Shown: in pieces, positions 22,260 to 33,405 of the stretch
Position numbering within the stretch: the first letter of the stretch is position 1
Layout of the letters: each line of letters opens with the position of its first letter
Source: Vishniacozyma victoriae
Taxonomy: Eukaryota > Basidiomycota > Tremellomycetes > Tremellales > Bulleribasidiaceae
Assembly (NCBI GenBank): GCA_017654735.1
Contig: JADPYG010000088.1
Location: 1,488,001-1,552,000 of the forward strand
Reading direction: 5' to 3'
DNA length: 64,000 nucleotides
The notes under the pieces: generated by a model
What the model was told of the DNA's origin: nothing
Seen by the model: the letters and a program-made list of their open reading frames with translations, nothing else
The model's database searches: none
Made by a program: the position numbers and the translations under genes

Positions 22260-23288
22260 TCATGAATCATGCATAACGACAGTAGTGGACCAACGCCCAC
22301 AGTACACAGATTTGATCCGCTTGACCATCCCTTCATCAAAGTAGAGTAACTTTACAAACTCTTCCTGAGCTTCTCCCTCCATACCCAGCTGAGAGAACTT
22401 GTCTAGCCATCAGCACAAACATTTCAAAAGACGTACTTTCACCCCGCACCCAGACATTATCCTCGGTGACCACTATTTCATGTTTCGAGCCCACTCCCAC
22501 GAACCTCACTGCCGATTCATCCTCTAGTTCCAACAGCTCCGGGACCACACTCCTATTGGGGATTAGATACGCATCTCCAGCCTCCGTGATGACTGCTATT
22601 CTGTTGGCGGAGCCTGGAATCACAGTTTCCACACCTAGACCCTCGAGGTCTTCGACGAGCTTGACCGAGTCTTTTGAGTCGATCTCTAGTAGATGTACCA
22701 ATGGACCGGCTGATAGAGCAAAGACTCTCGAATCCGCGGCGTGGAAGGAGAATACCGTGTTCAGGAGGGGATGTGTGATAGGTATTGAATTCGCATTGAC
22801 CATGAAGTCATCGAACGTTTTAAAGTAGCTGACGCGGGCAGTCGATTTGGTGTCGGCGGTGATAGCATAGACAGATCCTGAGTCAATGAGAGTAACGTCT
22901 TTCCATGATGAAGAGCTTTTTGTCTCGTCGTCAGGTAGTTTGCGGACAAGACCATCTTTGTCGAGATAGGCAGTCGCTTCATCCGCTCCCAGGAATTTGG
23001 CCGGTCGGGACACGAACGACAGTTTTGCTGGTGCTTGAATGGGATCCCCAGGGATTCTAGATCCCCAAGTATAGTAATCATCCCCCACTGAACCATTAGT
23101 CAATCTCGTTCTAAACCAAGTCAGGGAGGGGACATACCTCGACCAATTGTGCTCGCCCAACTACTCCATACTATCTCTTCCACGCACAGATCTTCGAGGA
23201 TACGTCTCGGACTCGATATGATAGGTTCGCTCAAGGCCGGATCAAGGTTCCCAGTAAGGTTGTTTCCCCATGCCAAGAGGTACGGCAT
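22260..23288 (-). CDS. RCC1-repeat protein, possibly Ats1-like
   Basis: About 320 residues. The start MPYLLAWGNNLTGNL is the usual WG.N..G.L opening of an RCC1 blade, and a second blade motif, YYTWGSRIPG, follows an intron of 45 nt. Later blades show VYAITADT, VFALSAG, DAYLIPNR and WVRGE. The last exon has FSQLGMEGEAQEEF and ends VVMHDS. The size and small number of blades resemble yeast Ats1, an RCC1-like partner of Kti11 linked to tRNA wobble modification, rather than nuclear RCC1, which has seven canonical blades. That assignment is only an inference. It is divergent from the Zn2Cys6 gene with 122 bp between start codons. Confidence 0.7.
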
Positions 23289-23410
23289 GACTTGATGTGA
23301 CACCGACAACTAATCCCTCCTGGGTCAAACCTCGGAAGAAGGGTATATCCGGTCTACTGCGTATACCCATCGTACATCAAACAACCTCTTCATCACCTAC
23401 AATCCAATCG
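23289..23410. promoter_or_regulatory. compact divergent promoter with short palindrome
   Basis: Only 122 bp separate the start codons of the RCC1-like gene and the Zn2Cys6 regulator. It contains a perfect inverted repeat GGGTATA-N14-TATACCC at 23341-23368 and two CGG triplets in direct orientation (23333 and 23350). Zn2Cys6 factors bind paired CGG triplets, so autoregulation is possible but unproven. Confidence 0.4.
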
Positions 23411-25375
23411 ATGTCGGGCCCCTCACCGGACCCTATCGCTCTGGGATCGCCCGCTGGTAGCACACCCCGAAAACGCACTTCGAAAGCATGTGAGAATTGC
23501 CGATTGAGAAGAGTAAAATGTACAGGGGATATACCCTGTAGAGCATGTTTAGAAAGCTCAATTACCGAATCTTGTCACGTAAGGGTGAAAGCTAGGCCGA
23601 AGAGGTATGTCTACGGATATAGTAGTTCTGATAATAGGCTACTCTCGGCCAGAGTCAAGAAAGATACTCCAGAGGGGAGACAAGGTCGATTCGAAGATTC
23701 TTTAGCTTTTCTCGACCATGTAATGCCGCTTGAACTTAATCGAGCTGGACCTTCAAGGCGTATACCGACTCATCCACTCAGTCAGCTAGAGGAAGACTTG
23801 GCAGTATGGTGTAATCAGCACGGTAAGCCCTCACGGCGAGTCATGCAGAGTTTCGCTGACTGGCAGATATCCCACTTCGACCCTTGCTATTCCAGGATGA
23901 ACCTCGCCTGGCTCGATTACCAGCCACACCCCTTCCCCCTCACTCTATGATTGTCGACTTCGAAAATAACCTCATGTCGCATCTACTTACCGCGCCCGAC
24001 CTGGATCGCCTCGATACGATAGATCGGCCAAGATTGTTGAATCTCTATAATCGGTACCGAGCCCTGCCTACATCCCTGACGGACGACCAAAAGGCTCTTG
24101 TTTATGCTGCGCTGTGCATCGCGAGGCATAGTCAGATGAGAGATGGACCTGCTACTGCCATGTTTGATCCGGCCACGCTGTCAAGGGAGGATGTGACCTA
24201 CTATCACATGTCCAAAGATGCTGTTCAAGCTTGGAACCGGCCCAGCGTTGATGCTTTGTGTAAGCTTCTTGAAGTGAGTAGATCTGATATCAGGGGCACT
24301 CTTCTGTCTATCTTCGTACGTTACTCCACACGGTGGTATGCAGGATATGAGGGACATACTCGGACAGATGGCATGGCAAGTCAAAGAACTTGGGCTACAT
24401 CGAATAGCTACTTCCAAACTGTATCCACCCCAGGATATGGTCCAGCATCTCACCGCCGCTTTCGTATATACAGATACGTAAGTTTGGTCAAATTTTCCGT
24501 ACTGAAAACAGTTTTCGAGCAAGCCTGACCGACTTGGAACCATGTATACCTCTGGACGATATCGAGGTCAATGTCGACTCGTCAGATGTCTTCACTCTCT
24601 CCTGCCTTGCCCGAGCATCTCAATATGCAGGTCAGTTTGTAAGGGACTATCATGATCCAGAGATCGACGTCACATCCGATCAATACGTTCAATCCAAACA
24701 GGAAGAATGGAGTGCAGTACTAGCTTTCCTTCGGTCTCAACAGACATCAGGCATGACCAGGGTCAAGCACGGTTGGGCAGAGCTACGGTATCACTGGTAC
24801 GCTTGCATCTTCTCGTATAAGTAAAGCTGATGATAGGCTGAGGATATTACTCTACTACCCCCGCCTCGGTCGATCTGCAGGAGCAGCGGCCGAAGCTAGT
24901 GTCTTTCTACTTCGATCATGTTCAAATATCATCCACATTCATACCGAACTTTCACACATGGGTAAACTCGATCCATCATGGCCACAATTGAAACGCATCA
25001 TCACGTGTGGCCAAGTGTTGATCATGTGCTGTGCGAGAGGGGAAATTCACGCTTTGGAGTCGGCTGGGATCTTTAGTCGGCTGATTGATCTGCTTGATAG
25101 TCATGCGACTTTGTGGCCTAGTGCCGCCGATGCAGCTACGGCTTACAAGAGGGCTGCCAAAGTGCTCGGTATGTCTTGTGACTCCCTGGAATTGCGGAGA
25201 GCTAATAGTAGGGGTCTACATACCTGGTGATCACCCCTCGACCTCCTCGATACCGCTCGATCCTGCGACCATGTACCCCTTGGTCGACATGGGTGAAGAG
25301 CCCAATTGGCCTGGTTTGTTTACAGATTTCGACTTCAACTCATTCTTTAATATGCCAACTGAAGGCTTTGGATAA
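23411..25375 (+). CDS. Zn2Cys6 binuclear-cluster transcription factor
   Basis: The N-terminus carries a complete fungal zinc-cluster domain: CENCRLRRVKC then TGDIPCRAC and a sixth cysteine, spacing C-x2-C-x6-C-x5-C-x2-C-x8-C. It is preceded by basic KRTSKA and followed by the basic linker VRVKARPKR. The rest has the helical middle-homology character of these regulators (LYNRYRALPTSL, ALVYAALCIARHSQ, HWLRILLYYPRL). The C-terminus is acidic/aromatic (FTDFDFNSFFNMP), a plausible activation segment. About six introns. Upstream of 23411 the frame is open but lacks ATG, so MSGPSPDP is the start. It should act in the nucleus as a pathway regulator; the target cannot be inferred. Convergent with TFIIF beta, 42 bp apart. 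Confidence 0.88.
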
Positions 25376-25417
25376 TGATGACAACATGCATATCATACCC
25401 TCGCGCTATAATTCGCA

Positions 25418-26586
25418 TCACATGACCTCCTCAAACTCTTCTTCATCATCATCATCATCCCAACCTAGATCAGGTTTCTGATCTTCCTCCTCCTCTGTCT
25501 CACCAGCTGGTGCTTCTTCCTTATCCAATTTCCAGCTTTCTTTCAATTTCCACATGTTCGCATACGGTCCTTCTTTGATCTGATCCGCTACCTTTTTCAG
25601 GACTTCACGTAACCAGAAATCAGGTTGTTGGAGTAGTGCTTTAAGTGCCGGTACACCCCAATATGGTTTCTCATTGAAGCATTGGAATAAGCGGCCAGTG
25701 AGTTGCACTTCGTCCATACGTTCATGGCGTTCTGTGGAGGCTTTATCTGTTGCGGCCTGTTGTTAGTGATTGCCATGACGGGAGGCTTACGATAAAGCCT
25801 TTTCCGAATCGACTGCTGTTGTTGGTATAACCACTCGCGAGGCGGTTCATTTCGCTCTTGCCGAGTCCCGTACTTTCTAGCTGGATGATTGGTCTGGATA
25901 ATTAGCCTTTGTCACAGCCCCCCTGACTAGCGACCTACCTTCTGGTCTGCTCGCTTTCCAGTCGCCGTTGCTCCAGAATCTTCCTATACTTCTCGTTGTT
26001 CTTTGGCTTGATCGCCCCTTCATGTGCAACAGCAGCGAGCAATTTCGGGTTGGCTACCGTCAACAACAGCCTCGGAGGTCCAACCTACCTCTTATATTTT
26101 TACGCGTCTTTCCATCCTGTCCTAACGTCCAATCCCGTTTCGTCTCTTGAAACACGAATGTATTCTTTGCTCGATCATTGGGAACTTGAACTTCGTACTC
26201 GTCCGGAATACCTCGTGTATCGTACTTTCTCCTCTTGGGGGGACGTGATGGTCCTGCTTGATTCTCAGGTTCTGGTGGATCTTCCGCCGAGGCTTCTGCC
26301 GGTAGGCGTAGGTGGATCGTAGGGGGATTTGTCCTGCTAGATCAGCTTGATGAAAGGGTGCGAGTAAGCTGGTGTACGAGCTATCAACGACTAGTGTTCC
26401 TAATTCCACTCCTGCTTCTGGTACACGCTCCCACCTCTCCAGCAGGAATCGAGGTAATTTAAGTGCCCAGACATTTTTGACGCTCTTCCCTTGGTCTATA
26501 GCGAGTTGTTCTTGGATTTCCACAGGGAATGGCCAAGTCGTCTGCTCGCCTACTGCCGGCTTCACGTCCGTTGGCTTGATATCCAT
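25418..26586 (-). CDS. TFG2: transcription initiation factor TFIIF, beta subunit
   Basis: RAP30/Tfg2 family, which joins Pol II to the pre-initiation complex. The N-terminus contains VWALKLPRFLLERWERVP, the dimerisation-domain start typical of RAP30, then VELGTLVVD. The middle gives FVFQETKRDWTLGQDGKT and IRGRLVHEGAIKPKNNEKYR, matching the family linker. The C-terminal winged helix reads RLFQCFNEKPYWGVPALKALLQ and QPDFWLREVLKKVA, the DNA-binding part. The tail is strongly acidic (DLGWDDDDDEEEFEEVM) and encoded by an ATC-repeat-like stretch. About five introns. Head-to-head with the ENTH gene, 157 bp between start codons. Confidence 0.93.
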
Positions 26587-26743
26587 GGTGGTAATGTATA
26601 AAGAGAGAGTTGAGAGTGATGAAGGGATAGGCTTGAACTAAGAATGATGTAACCGGTAATAGGCGTGTCATTCTTAAACACTCACTGTCCTCTTGTCAAG
26701 TGTCACATTCATTCCCTTTCATATACAACAACACCTAGCCATC

Positions 26744-28486
26744 ATGGATTACATAGAGAGTGAGTAGAGAGGGACATAGGCCAAGTGGTACCTATCTAAT
26801 GATATAGAACTCGCCCAACAGGCGTCACAAATGACAATGTACGACGTCAAGACGTACTACAATCAAGCCAAGAACGCGGTCCTTAACGTCTCGGAGACTG
26901 AGGCCAAGGTCCGAGAGGCCACCAATGATGATCCTTGGTAGGTATCGCGTCTATATGTAGGAGCCTCATCTGATGAACAGGGGAGCTAGCTCGACTTTGA
27001 TGCAGGAGATTGCGGATGGGTAGGTCACACCCACATCATCACTTGTTGACAGTACTAACAATACAGAACACAGAACTTGTGAGACCACCCATAATATTGC
27101 TGCTGCGTATTGCTAATGACAGCGCACAATTCAACGAGATCATGCCAACCATCTACGCTAGATTCATGGAGAAGGAAGCTCGTGAATGGAGGCAGATCTA
27201 TAAAGTAAGCCACATCCCCTCGACGCGACTGACACAAGGCCTTGACCCTTCTCGAATTCCTCGTCAAGAATGGATCCGAGCGAGTCGTAGATGATGCAAG
27301 AGCACATGTATCGACTATCAAGATGCTGAGGTCCTTCCACTACATTGATGAAAAGGGCAAAGATCAGGGAATCAATGGTGAGTGTACTGGTCATTGCTGT
27401 GCTGACGATTGTAGTCCGAAACCGAGCTTCGGAAATCGCTACTCTACTTGGGGATCTTGAAAAGATTCGACAAGAAAGACGTAAAGCAAAAGCCAACAAA
27501 GCCAAATATGGTGGAGTAGGAAGTGATGGTGGAATGAGTTTCACCCAACCTGGCGGAGGTCGTTTTGGCGGGTTCGGAAGTGAAAGTGTCAACAGTGGAG
27601 GTGGTGGTGGTGGGAGTGGTAGTGCCAGCTACAGAGGTGGTGGTGGATACGATTCAGGAGGAGATGGTGAGTTGTCCTTTACAGAGCAAGGCGGTGCTGA
27701 TACTCAGATTATCGACGAAGAGCCTCACCTCAAGCTGCGGCCGAATTTGACGAGTACGAAGGAGCAGATGATTTCGCAGATACTCGCCGGACCGGGTCTT
27801 CTACTAGTCAACGTACAGCTCGACCTCAGCCACCTCCAAAGGGCACTCCGCGAGCACCTAAAGTTGTGGAGAAGCCAAAGGAGGTTAATCTATTCGACTT
27901 TGGAGATGATGAGCCTGCGCCTGCTGCAGCTGTAGCTCCAGCCTCGGCCAAGCAGGAAGACTTGTTCGGTGGTGATGGTGGGTCCGAGCCGCCGCAACAC
28001 AAAGCTGATAGTGTAGACGACTTTGACGATTTCCAATCGGCACCAGCTGCTCCCGCACCTGCCCCAGCTGCCCAACCAGCGCCAGCTGCAGCCATCAACA
28101 ACCTATTCGACCTTCTCAACCAAGGCGCATCCAAGCCTGCCAGTCAGGCTCCCGCCTACTCTGGTCCTTCCCCTGGGCTATCGATGCCGTCTCTAGCCCC
28201 TACTCCCGTCTCCCGACCATCTTATACATCTCCCGCCCCAGCTCCTGCACCCGCCGCGAAACCCGCTCCATCAAAATCTACCTTCGATGACCTTTTCAAT
28301 ACCTCATTGACTTCAATGGGCGGACAGGCAAATGGCGGTCAGAAGGCTGGACAAAAGAGTATGAAGGATTTGGAGAAAGAGAAATCAATGAATGCTCTTT
28401 GGGCCCCGGCCGGTCAGAGCTCGCAATCTGGACAGGGACAGAATAACAAGTCTAGCGGAGGTGCATTTGATGACCTTTTGATGTAG
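26744..28486 (+). CDS. ENT3: ENTH-domain epsin (Ent3-like clathrin adaptor)
   Basis: The ENTH domain occupies the first 150 or so residues: EAKVREATNDDPWGASSTLM, then NEIMPTIYARFMEKEAREWR, LLEFLVKNGSERVVDDARAH and VRNRASEIATLLGDLEKIR. This domain binds phosphoinositides at endosome, trans-Golgi or plasma membrane. A glycine-rich stretch and an Ala/Pro-rich linker follow. The acidic-phenylalanine motifs VNLFDFGDD, DDFDDFQSAP, STFDDLFNTS and GAFDDLLM are typical of gamma-ear/GGA-binding epsins. No ubiquitin-interacting motif or NPF was seen, favouring Ent3 over Ent1/2. One exon at 27067-27078 is only 12 nt. It ends FDDLLM; the frame change after the Gly-rich segment implies an intron near 27667. 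Confidence 0.9.
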
Positions 28487-28791
28487 GAGTTGTTGTAGTG
28501 TCTACAGTAGAGATATCATGATGTGATTTATTTATAGCCGGTTTGAGTGTTCTTTGGAAGTCGGTTTTGCGGCCTCGAGGCGTTCGACTTTAGATTGCGG
28601 TCACCTGTAACCATGACCGCTGGTAGTGCGTTTCATCAACTGATCAATGACCGCAAGACCGATGCATATATACTGATTCTCATTCGCTGGAGCAGAAGCG
28701 TCTCTTCATTCATATCCACTACATTCCTCAAGCACAGATACACCACTCATAGCAAATACCAATAAACTGTATCGAACCAAACCAAGCCACT

Positions 28792-29603
28792 ATGTTACAC
28801 GTCTTCCTTCGAGACTCACTATCCATTTCAACCTGGCTCATCCTAGGTGCTTCAATCCAATCCATCCTCCTCCTCGTCATACCCCAACGATATATCATCG
28901 CCCCTACCATCTTCACTCTACTATATATCATCACTCGAACCGCACTCCAATCCCTCAAATGGGTCTCCTACAAATCCTCCCCATCCCCAATCATGGGCCG
29001 ATATTCCGCCATGCCGCCTCTCGCCTTGGCCGAAGGTGAACCTCAGTCTATGGTAGTATTCATCCTCGGCTTCGATTCACATCATCCCCTCGGCAAACTC
29101 GGGCCTGGGTTGAAAGAGTTTGGTCAGCTTTTTACCGATATCATCGAAGAGGCAGAAGCGAATCGGTCAACTTCTGGATATTTGGGGTCTTCGGGACCTA
29201 TGTTGACGATGGATGGAGTCAATCATAATGCATTGGTGACGATCACCTATTGGAGGTCTTATGAGGAATTGGAGGCTTTCAATAAACAGGGAGCTCATTT
29301 GAGGAGTATTCAATGGTGGAATGCGAACACTAAGAGGTATCCTCATATCGGTGAGTTTCCGAATACCTCGATAGAAAAGAGCTGATGATAGGTATCATGC
29401 ACGAGATGTATAATGTTCCAGCTGGTCAACATGAGAATATATCGATGAACTATCGACCGTTTGGAATAGGCAATACCTCTTTCGTTGTCGATGGAGAGTT
29501 GGGTGAGAAAGAATTGGTCAAGGCTGAGATAGTTCGAGATGGACAGGGCTTAGATAGTATGCAAGCTAGGATGAAGAGGGGTATCAAGGGGGAGAAGGAG
29601 TGA
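28792..29603 (+). CDS. DUF4188-like membrane protein (putative monooxygenase-type fold)
   Basis: Two exons, intron about 29351-29391 (GTGAGT...GATAG), giving about 255 residues. The first 60 residues hold two hydrophobic segments (WLILGASIQSILLLVIPQ and the following one), so the protein is probably membrane-anchored. The soluble part contains YSAMPPLALAEGEPQ, MVVFILGFDSHHPLGKLGPG, ALVTITYWRSYEELEAFNK and HMHEMYNVPAGQHE-like residues (actual junction HIGIMHEMYNVPAG). This layout matches the fungal DUF4188 family, which includes Af470 of the fumagillin cluster and has a dimeric alpha/beta-barrel-like fold. No metabolic cluster surrounds it, so the substrate is unknown. Convergent with the secreted protein gene. 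Confidence 0.7.
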
Positions 29604-29761
29604 GGGACGAGTAGGATGATTCTTGTATATACAGTAGCGCCAATGGTCATGATACTTAATGAAGTCCGACATCAATCATAGTACAGAGATATCCATTGGG
29701 CCACACAGTAGACTGACTCATTGTCCGATACATATCATAATGGCATGTCACAGTGCAATAT

Positions 29762-31502
29762 CTACATCCACCTCCTCCTCCTTCCCCTCTTGGCATTATC
29801 AACTACGACCTCACTATCAGGCATACTTCTCTTATAGGTGTTATCTACGATCGGACCGTCAGCCGCATCAGGTTGACTCCTGATCGTCAGCAAGAGATAT
29901 GATCAGTAACATTCGACTCACCCAGCGTTAGCTGCGGGGGAGTAGCCTGTGGGAACAGCGAGGCTTCCAGTAATGGCGCTGGTGTTCAGCTGAGGAATTC
30001 GCAGCACCGTGGAGACTCACAATGATGAACCATCGATTACGCCAGAGACGGCTCCGGCTAGCCCATTTGATCCATTCGTTGCAGCTGCTGCAGGGGTAGA
30101 ATTAGGGTCGTCCGCTCCGCCCGCCCACATGGTCGTCAGTGAACCGTACGCATTGGTGGTAGGGGGTGCCGCAACTACGATGGCGCCTCCTGAGGTCGAT
30201 GTCTCACCTCCGGTGATTGAGACTTCTGAAGAAGGACCACCTACACCAGTCTGAGCTGCGTCGGTTCCCGAGCAGGTCCCAGTGATGGTGGTCGTGCTGG
30301 TCACGGTGGTGGGAGCGGCGCTGGGATTGTCGGTAACAGCTCCAGTGGGCTCGGTACGTTTCTTCAATTCTCCATCGGGGATAAAGCTGGGAGGAGGTGG
30401 ATCATAAAGCCTCTTCTCGATGGGATGAGCGATAGAGTATTCGAGAGGCAGGAATCGCTTGGCAGGAGTTTCGTTGTCGGTGACTTCACTGTCGGCCATC
30501 GCGCCGACATTGGCAGCGGGCACGTAGTCTTCGCAATCTTCGGTCGACTCGGCTCCGGATGCGGAAGAGGCAGGAGAAGCAGAAGAGTATGCTACTCCAC
30601 CAGTATCGGATGTCTCGGCAACAGGTACGGGGCATGGGCAGGTGTACTGGACATCAGTCCTCTCGACAAGTCGTCGATCGAGACCAGTCAAATCGTCACC
30701 CGGTCCTGGCTTGTCACCTATCTTTTAGCTGAGACCTGAGAAGGTACAGGGAGGGACTTACCGACATTCTGGGCGGGTGTCAGGGAGGAATAAGACTCGC
30801 CGTGAGTGTCGCTAGTCTCGCCGGGAGGAGGGGCAGAGCTAGCACCATCGGCAGGACAAGCGCAAGTGTTGGCAGGAGCTGCCGCTGATGACGGACCAGA
30901 GGACGCCACTTCAGGAGAAGACGGAGGGTAGGTGGGCTGGGCTGGAGGAGTAGTAGGTTCAGCTGGAGGGTAGAAAGGTTCAGCTGGGGGAGTGGAAGCT
31001 GCCGCGGATGTGACGACAGGTGGTGCGCAATCGGGACTGGCAGTCTCGGTGACCCAAGTGGTGATGGCAGATGCGGCAGAGTTGTAACTCTGACCAGCTG
31101 TATCAGCGGTTTCGGCCGCACTGGTAATTGCCGGAGCGGCGTATGCTGGGGTGTAGCCAGTCGGTGCCGCCATGCCGGTACTATCGGTGGTAGCGAGAGA
31201 GGTATGTGGGCAGGTAGCAATGGACTTGGACGCCGCAATCACCGCGCAAGTAGCTGGGACAGGGCTACCCTTGGGTTGTGGGAGACAACAATCTTGATAG
31301 TTGGCGGTACCTTGCGTCATATCGCCCGAGTCACACTATATGTCAGCTTGTCCTTTGCGTTGTAGTCTAGACTTACCCCGACCTGACATCGTCGGTGCGC
31401 CAAATCTTCTCCCGGTTCATTCACGTATCTTGGATATACGCAAGCATTTGCTACCCCTGTATACAGGAGGAAAGAGAGGGTATAGGTATTGATGCCCCGC
31501 AT
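29762..31502 (-). CDS. secreted Pro/Ser/Ala-rich protein with Lys-Arg processing sites
   Basis: About 480 residues with a signal peptide (MRGINTYTLSFLLYTGVANA). Three related modules are visible: ETADTAGQSYNSAASA, ETSDTHGESYSSLTPAQ and ETSDTGGVAYSSASPAS; the last two follow a short CxC motif (CACPADG, CPCPVP). Between them is a proline-rich repeat (PPAEPFYPP, PPAEPTTPP, PPAQPTYPP). The C-terminal half has five Lys-Arg sites: PAKRFLP, IEKRLYD, KKRTEP, YKRSMP and AKRGRR. These would release short peptides such as FLPLEYSIAHPIE if cut by a Kex2-type protease. It ends with a basic GRRRRWM. Four or five introns; exons read through to the TAG at 29762. No enzymatic domain seen. It could be a structural wall protein or a peptide precursor. 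Confidence 0.75.
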
Positions 31503-32272
31503 CGTTGATAAATGCCTGCTGTCGAGCTTGAGTGAGAGGCTAGTAACAATAAAGAGTGTTTGTCTTGAAGAATTCGAAAGAAAGAGAAAAGCAGTGTCAT
31601 CAGTATAGTTCTACTCGTTCTAGTTATATGAATACAGGCAATCATTCAGGCTGAGGGGAAAGAACCTTTCAGATTGATGATCTAACATCTAAGGGGTTGC
31701 TGATCAGGTATTTCGGATGAAAGGATGACGGGATTTCCATTCTTTATTGACCCCTTCGAGGGGTGTAAGGGATGATTGAGCATCTCTGATACTTGATGAG
31801 CAGCGCTTTTGCGTTAGAGGTTCGATTGGAACCTTGATAGCTTCGGTTGACGACGGATGGCTCATTAATAGTAGATTCAATCCTTTGACCTGTGTACCAG
31901 AGGGGGGTTGGAGAAGGAACGAACGGGATCAAATTGTTATTCTTGCCGATAATAGCCGATGGGGGGATGATAACCGGCTGAATGATAACAACGATGAGCG
32001 AGCTACCCCCTACCCCAAGAGTGAATCTTATACCTTGCACTTGTAAATAGAGGGATATTCCCGCTGTATTGACTATCAATGTTTCACCTTTCAAGCACGA
32101 TACCACTTCAATCCAAGACATAGATGCCTAAAATCATCATCCCTGAATCACTGTCTCAAAAGCTCCAATCATAGAAGGCGGGATACGCCGCCACATTTAC
32201 CACGTTAATTAGATGCACTAGTTGTAAGAATCAGGTCAACTGAAAACTGATACATTCCATTACACGGTCCAT
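31503..32272. promoter_or_regulatory. 770-bp divergent promoter with stress-type palindromes
   Basis: No coding exon recognised. Small inverted repeats are present: CCCCT-TCG-AGGGG at 31751-31763 (two opposed stress-response-element cores), AGGTTC-N5-GAACCT at 31818-31834, and GGGA-TAT-TCCC at 32052-32062. They are far from either start codon (250-520 bp) and could regulate either the secreted protein or TFIIE beta. Only the sequence symmetry is observed. Confidence 0.35.
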
Positions 32273-33405
32273 ATGTCTATACAGCCAAATCAAAAGCGCA
32301 AAGCGTGGCTCTCAGCATCACCGGCGCCTAGCAATGGGTCGTCAGCGATGCAAGGGAAACCAAATATGGATGCAAAGAGACCAAGAATGGGTATGCATCA
32401 CCATGACAAATGTCCACCTCCTTTAGAGCGCGAGACTGATGGGTAGACATCAAGCCTATACCAGAAAGAGTTGATAGCATGCGCAATGATCCCCGTACTG
32501 CCGCTCTGGAGATGCAGCAGCAGCTCAAGGTGAGTTTCACCCCAGATATAGCTGATTTCAGACAGTGGGAACTATGAATTACCACGATGCCTACATCCAT
32601 ATACAGGAAGCTTCGCCTTTGGTAGATGCAAGCAAGGTGCTCCAAATCCTGAAGCAGCAGCCTAGGATAGAGTTCAATCAGATCAACGAAGTGTTTACCT
32701 ATGTCGTAAGTGCTGTTGTTTGGGTGAATTAAGCTCGCGTTGACGTTGCAGCCCGAATTGACATTCACCAATATCGCCGCGCTACGCACATATATACGTA
32801 CAAACTCAACACCACTCACCGGCGTTGACGTCAAGGTCCTGAAAGAAGCACTGCCGGCTGGAGGACCGATATCCATGTCTGCGATAGAAGAGCTGGAAGC
32901 AAAGGGCGACTTGATGATCATGCGGGGATTGACAGGACAAGAGTTTAAGGATGTCGCGTTACCTGCTTTAGGTCAGAAGAACGCCTTCGGAGTGGGCATC
33001 ACTGAAGGACGTACCGAAAGATGGAAGACTGTATGGTGGGACGACCTTAAAGAGCGGGGCCGAGCTGGGAAACGTCAATCCCAAGGTGAGTAAACAATAA
33101 TAACTCGACTGATGTTTAGACATGATCACACTATGGGACAAGGTCAAGATCGGCGAAACCGATGATATCTCCAAACTCCTCGCTGGGCGTGAGTACTTCA
33201 TTGGGGAATAGTGCTGATGAACAGAGGAACTGAGCTCGAATGCCGTACCGGAAAAGCAACTAACCGCGCCCCCTCCCAAGAAGAAGAAACGAGCAACAAG
33301 GGCGCTGAAGATCACAAACACGCATATGAAGGATCAAGTGGGTAAAGTCGTCATTCCCGAGCTGATGGGTAGGGTATCGATTTTTCGAAAGACTACGAGC
33401 GTTAG
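32273..33405 (+). CDS. TFA2: transcription initiation factor TFIIE, beta subunit
   Basis: Tfa2/TFIIE-beta recruits and regulates TFIIH at Pol II promoters. The N-terminus is basic (MSIQPNQKRKAWL, DAKRPRMD). The first winged helix is recognisable in VLQILKQQPRIEFNQINEVF with PELTFTNIAALRTYI. The second has LKEALPAGGPISMSAIEELEAKGDLMIMRG. Then come VWWDDLKERGRA and LWDKVKIGETDDI, followed by basic PPPKKKKRATRALKITNTHM, a hallmark of the C-terminus. The last exon, spliced at 33373, gives GIDFSKDYER-stop. The unspliced frame would instead read into a hydrophobic tail, which is an artefact. About seven introns. Full length near 300 residues. Confidence 0.9.

Noticed and set aside
23411..29603. Possible secondary-metabolite cluster (Zn2Cys6 regulator and DUF4188 protein, with the FAD monooxygenase and permease elsewhere)
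   Set aside because: Housekeeping genes (TFIIF beta, ENTH, TFIIE beta) are interspersed and no backbone synthase is present.
31818..31834. tRNA B-box-like GGTTCGATTGG
   Set aside because: It is the centre of a small palindrome; no A-box or acceptor stem found upstream.
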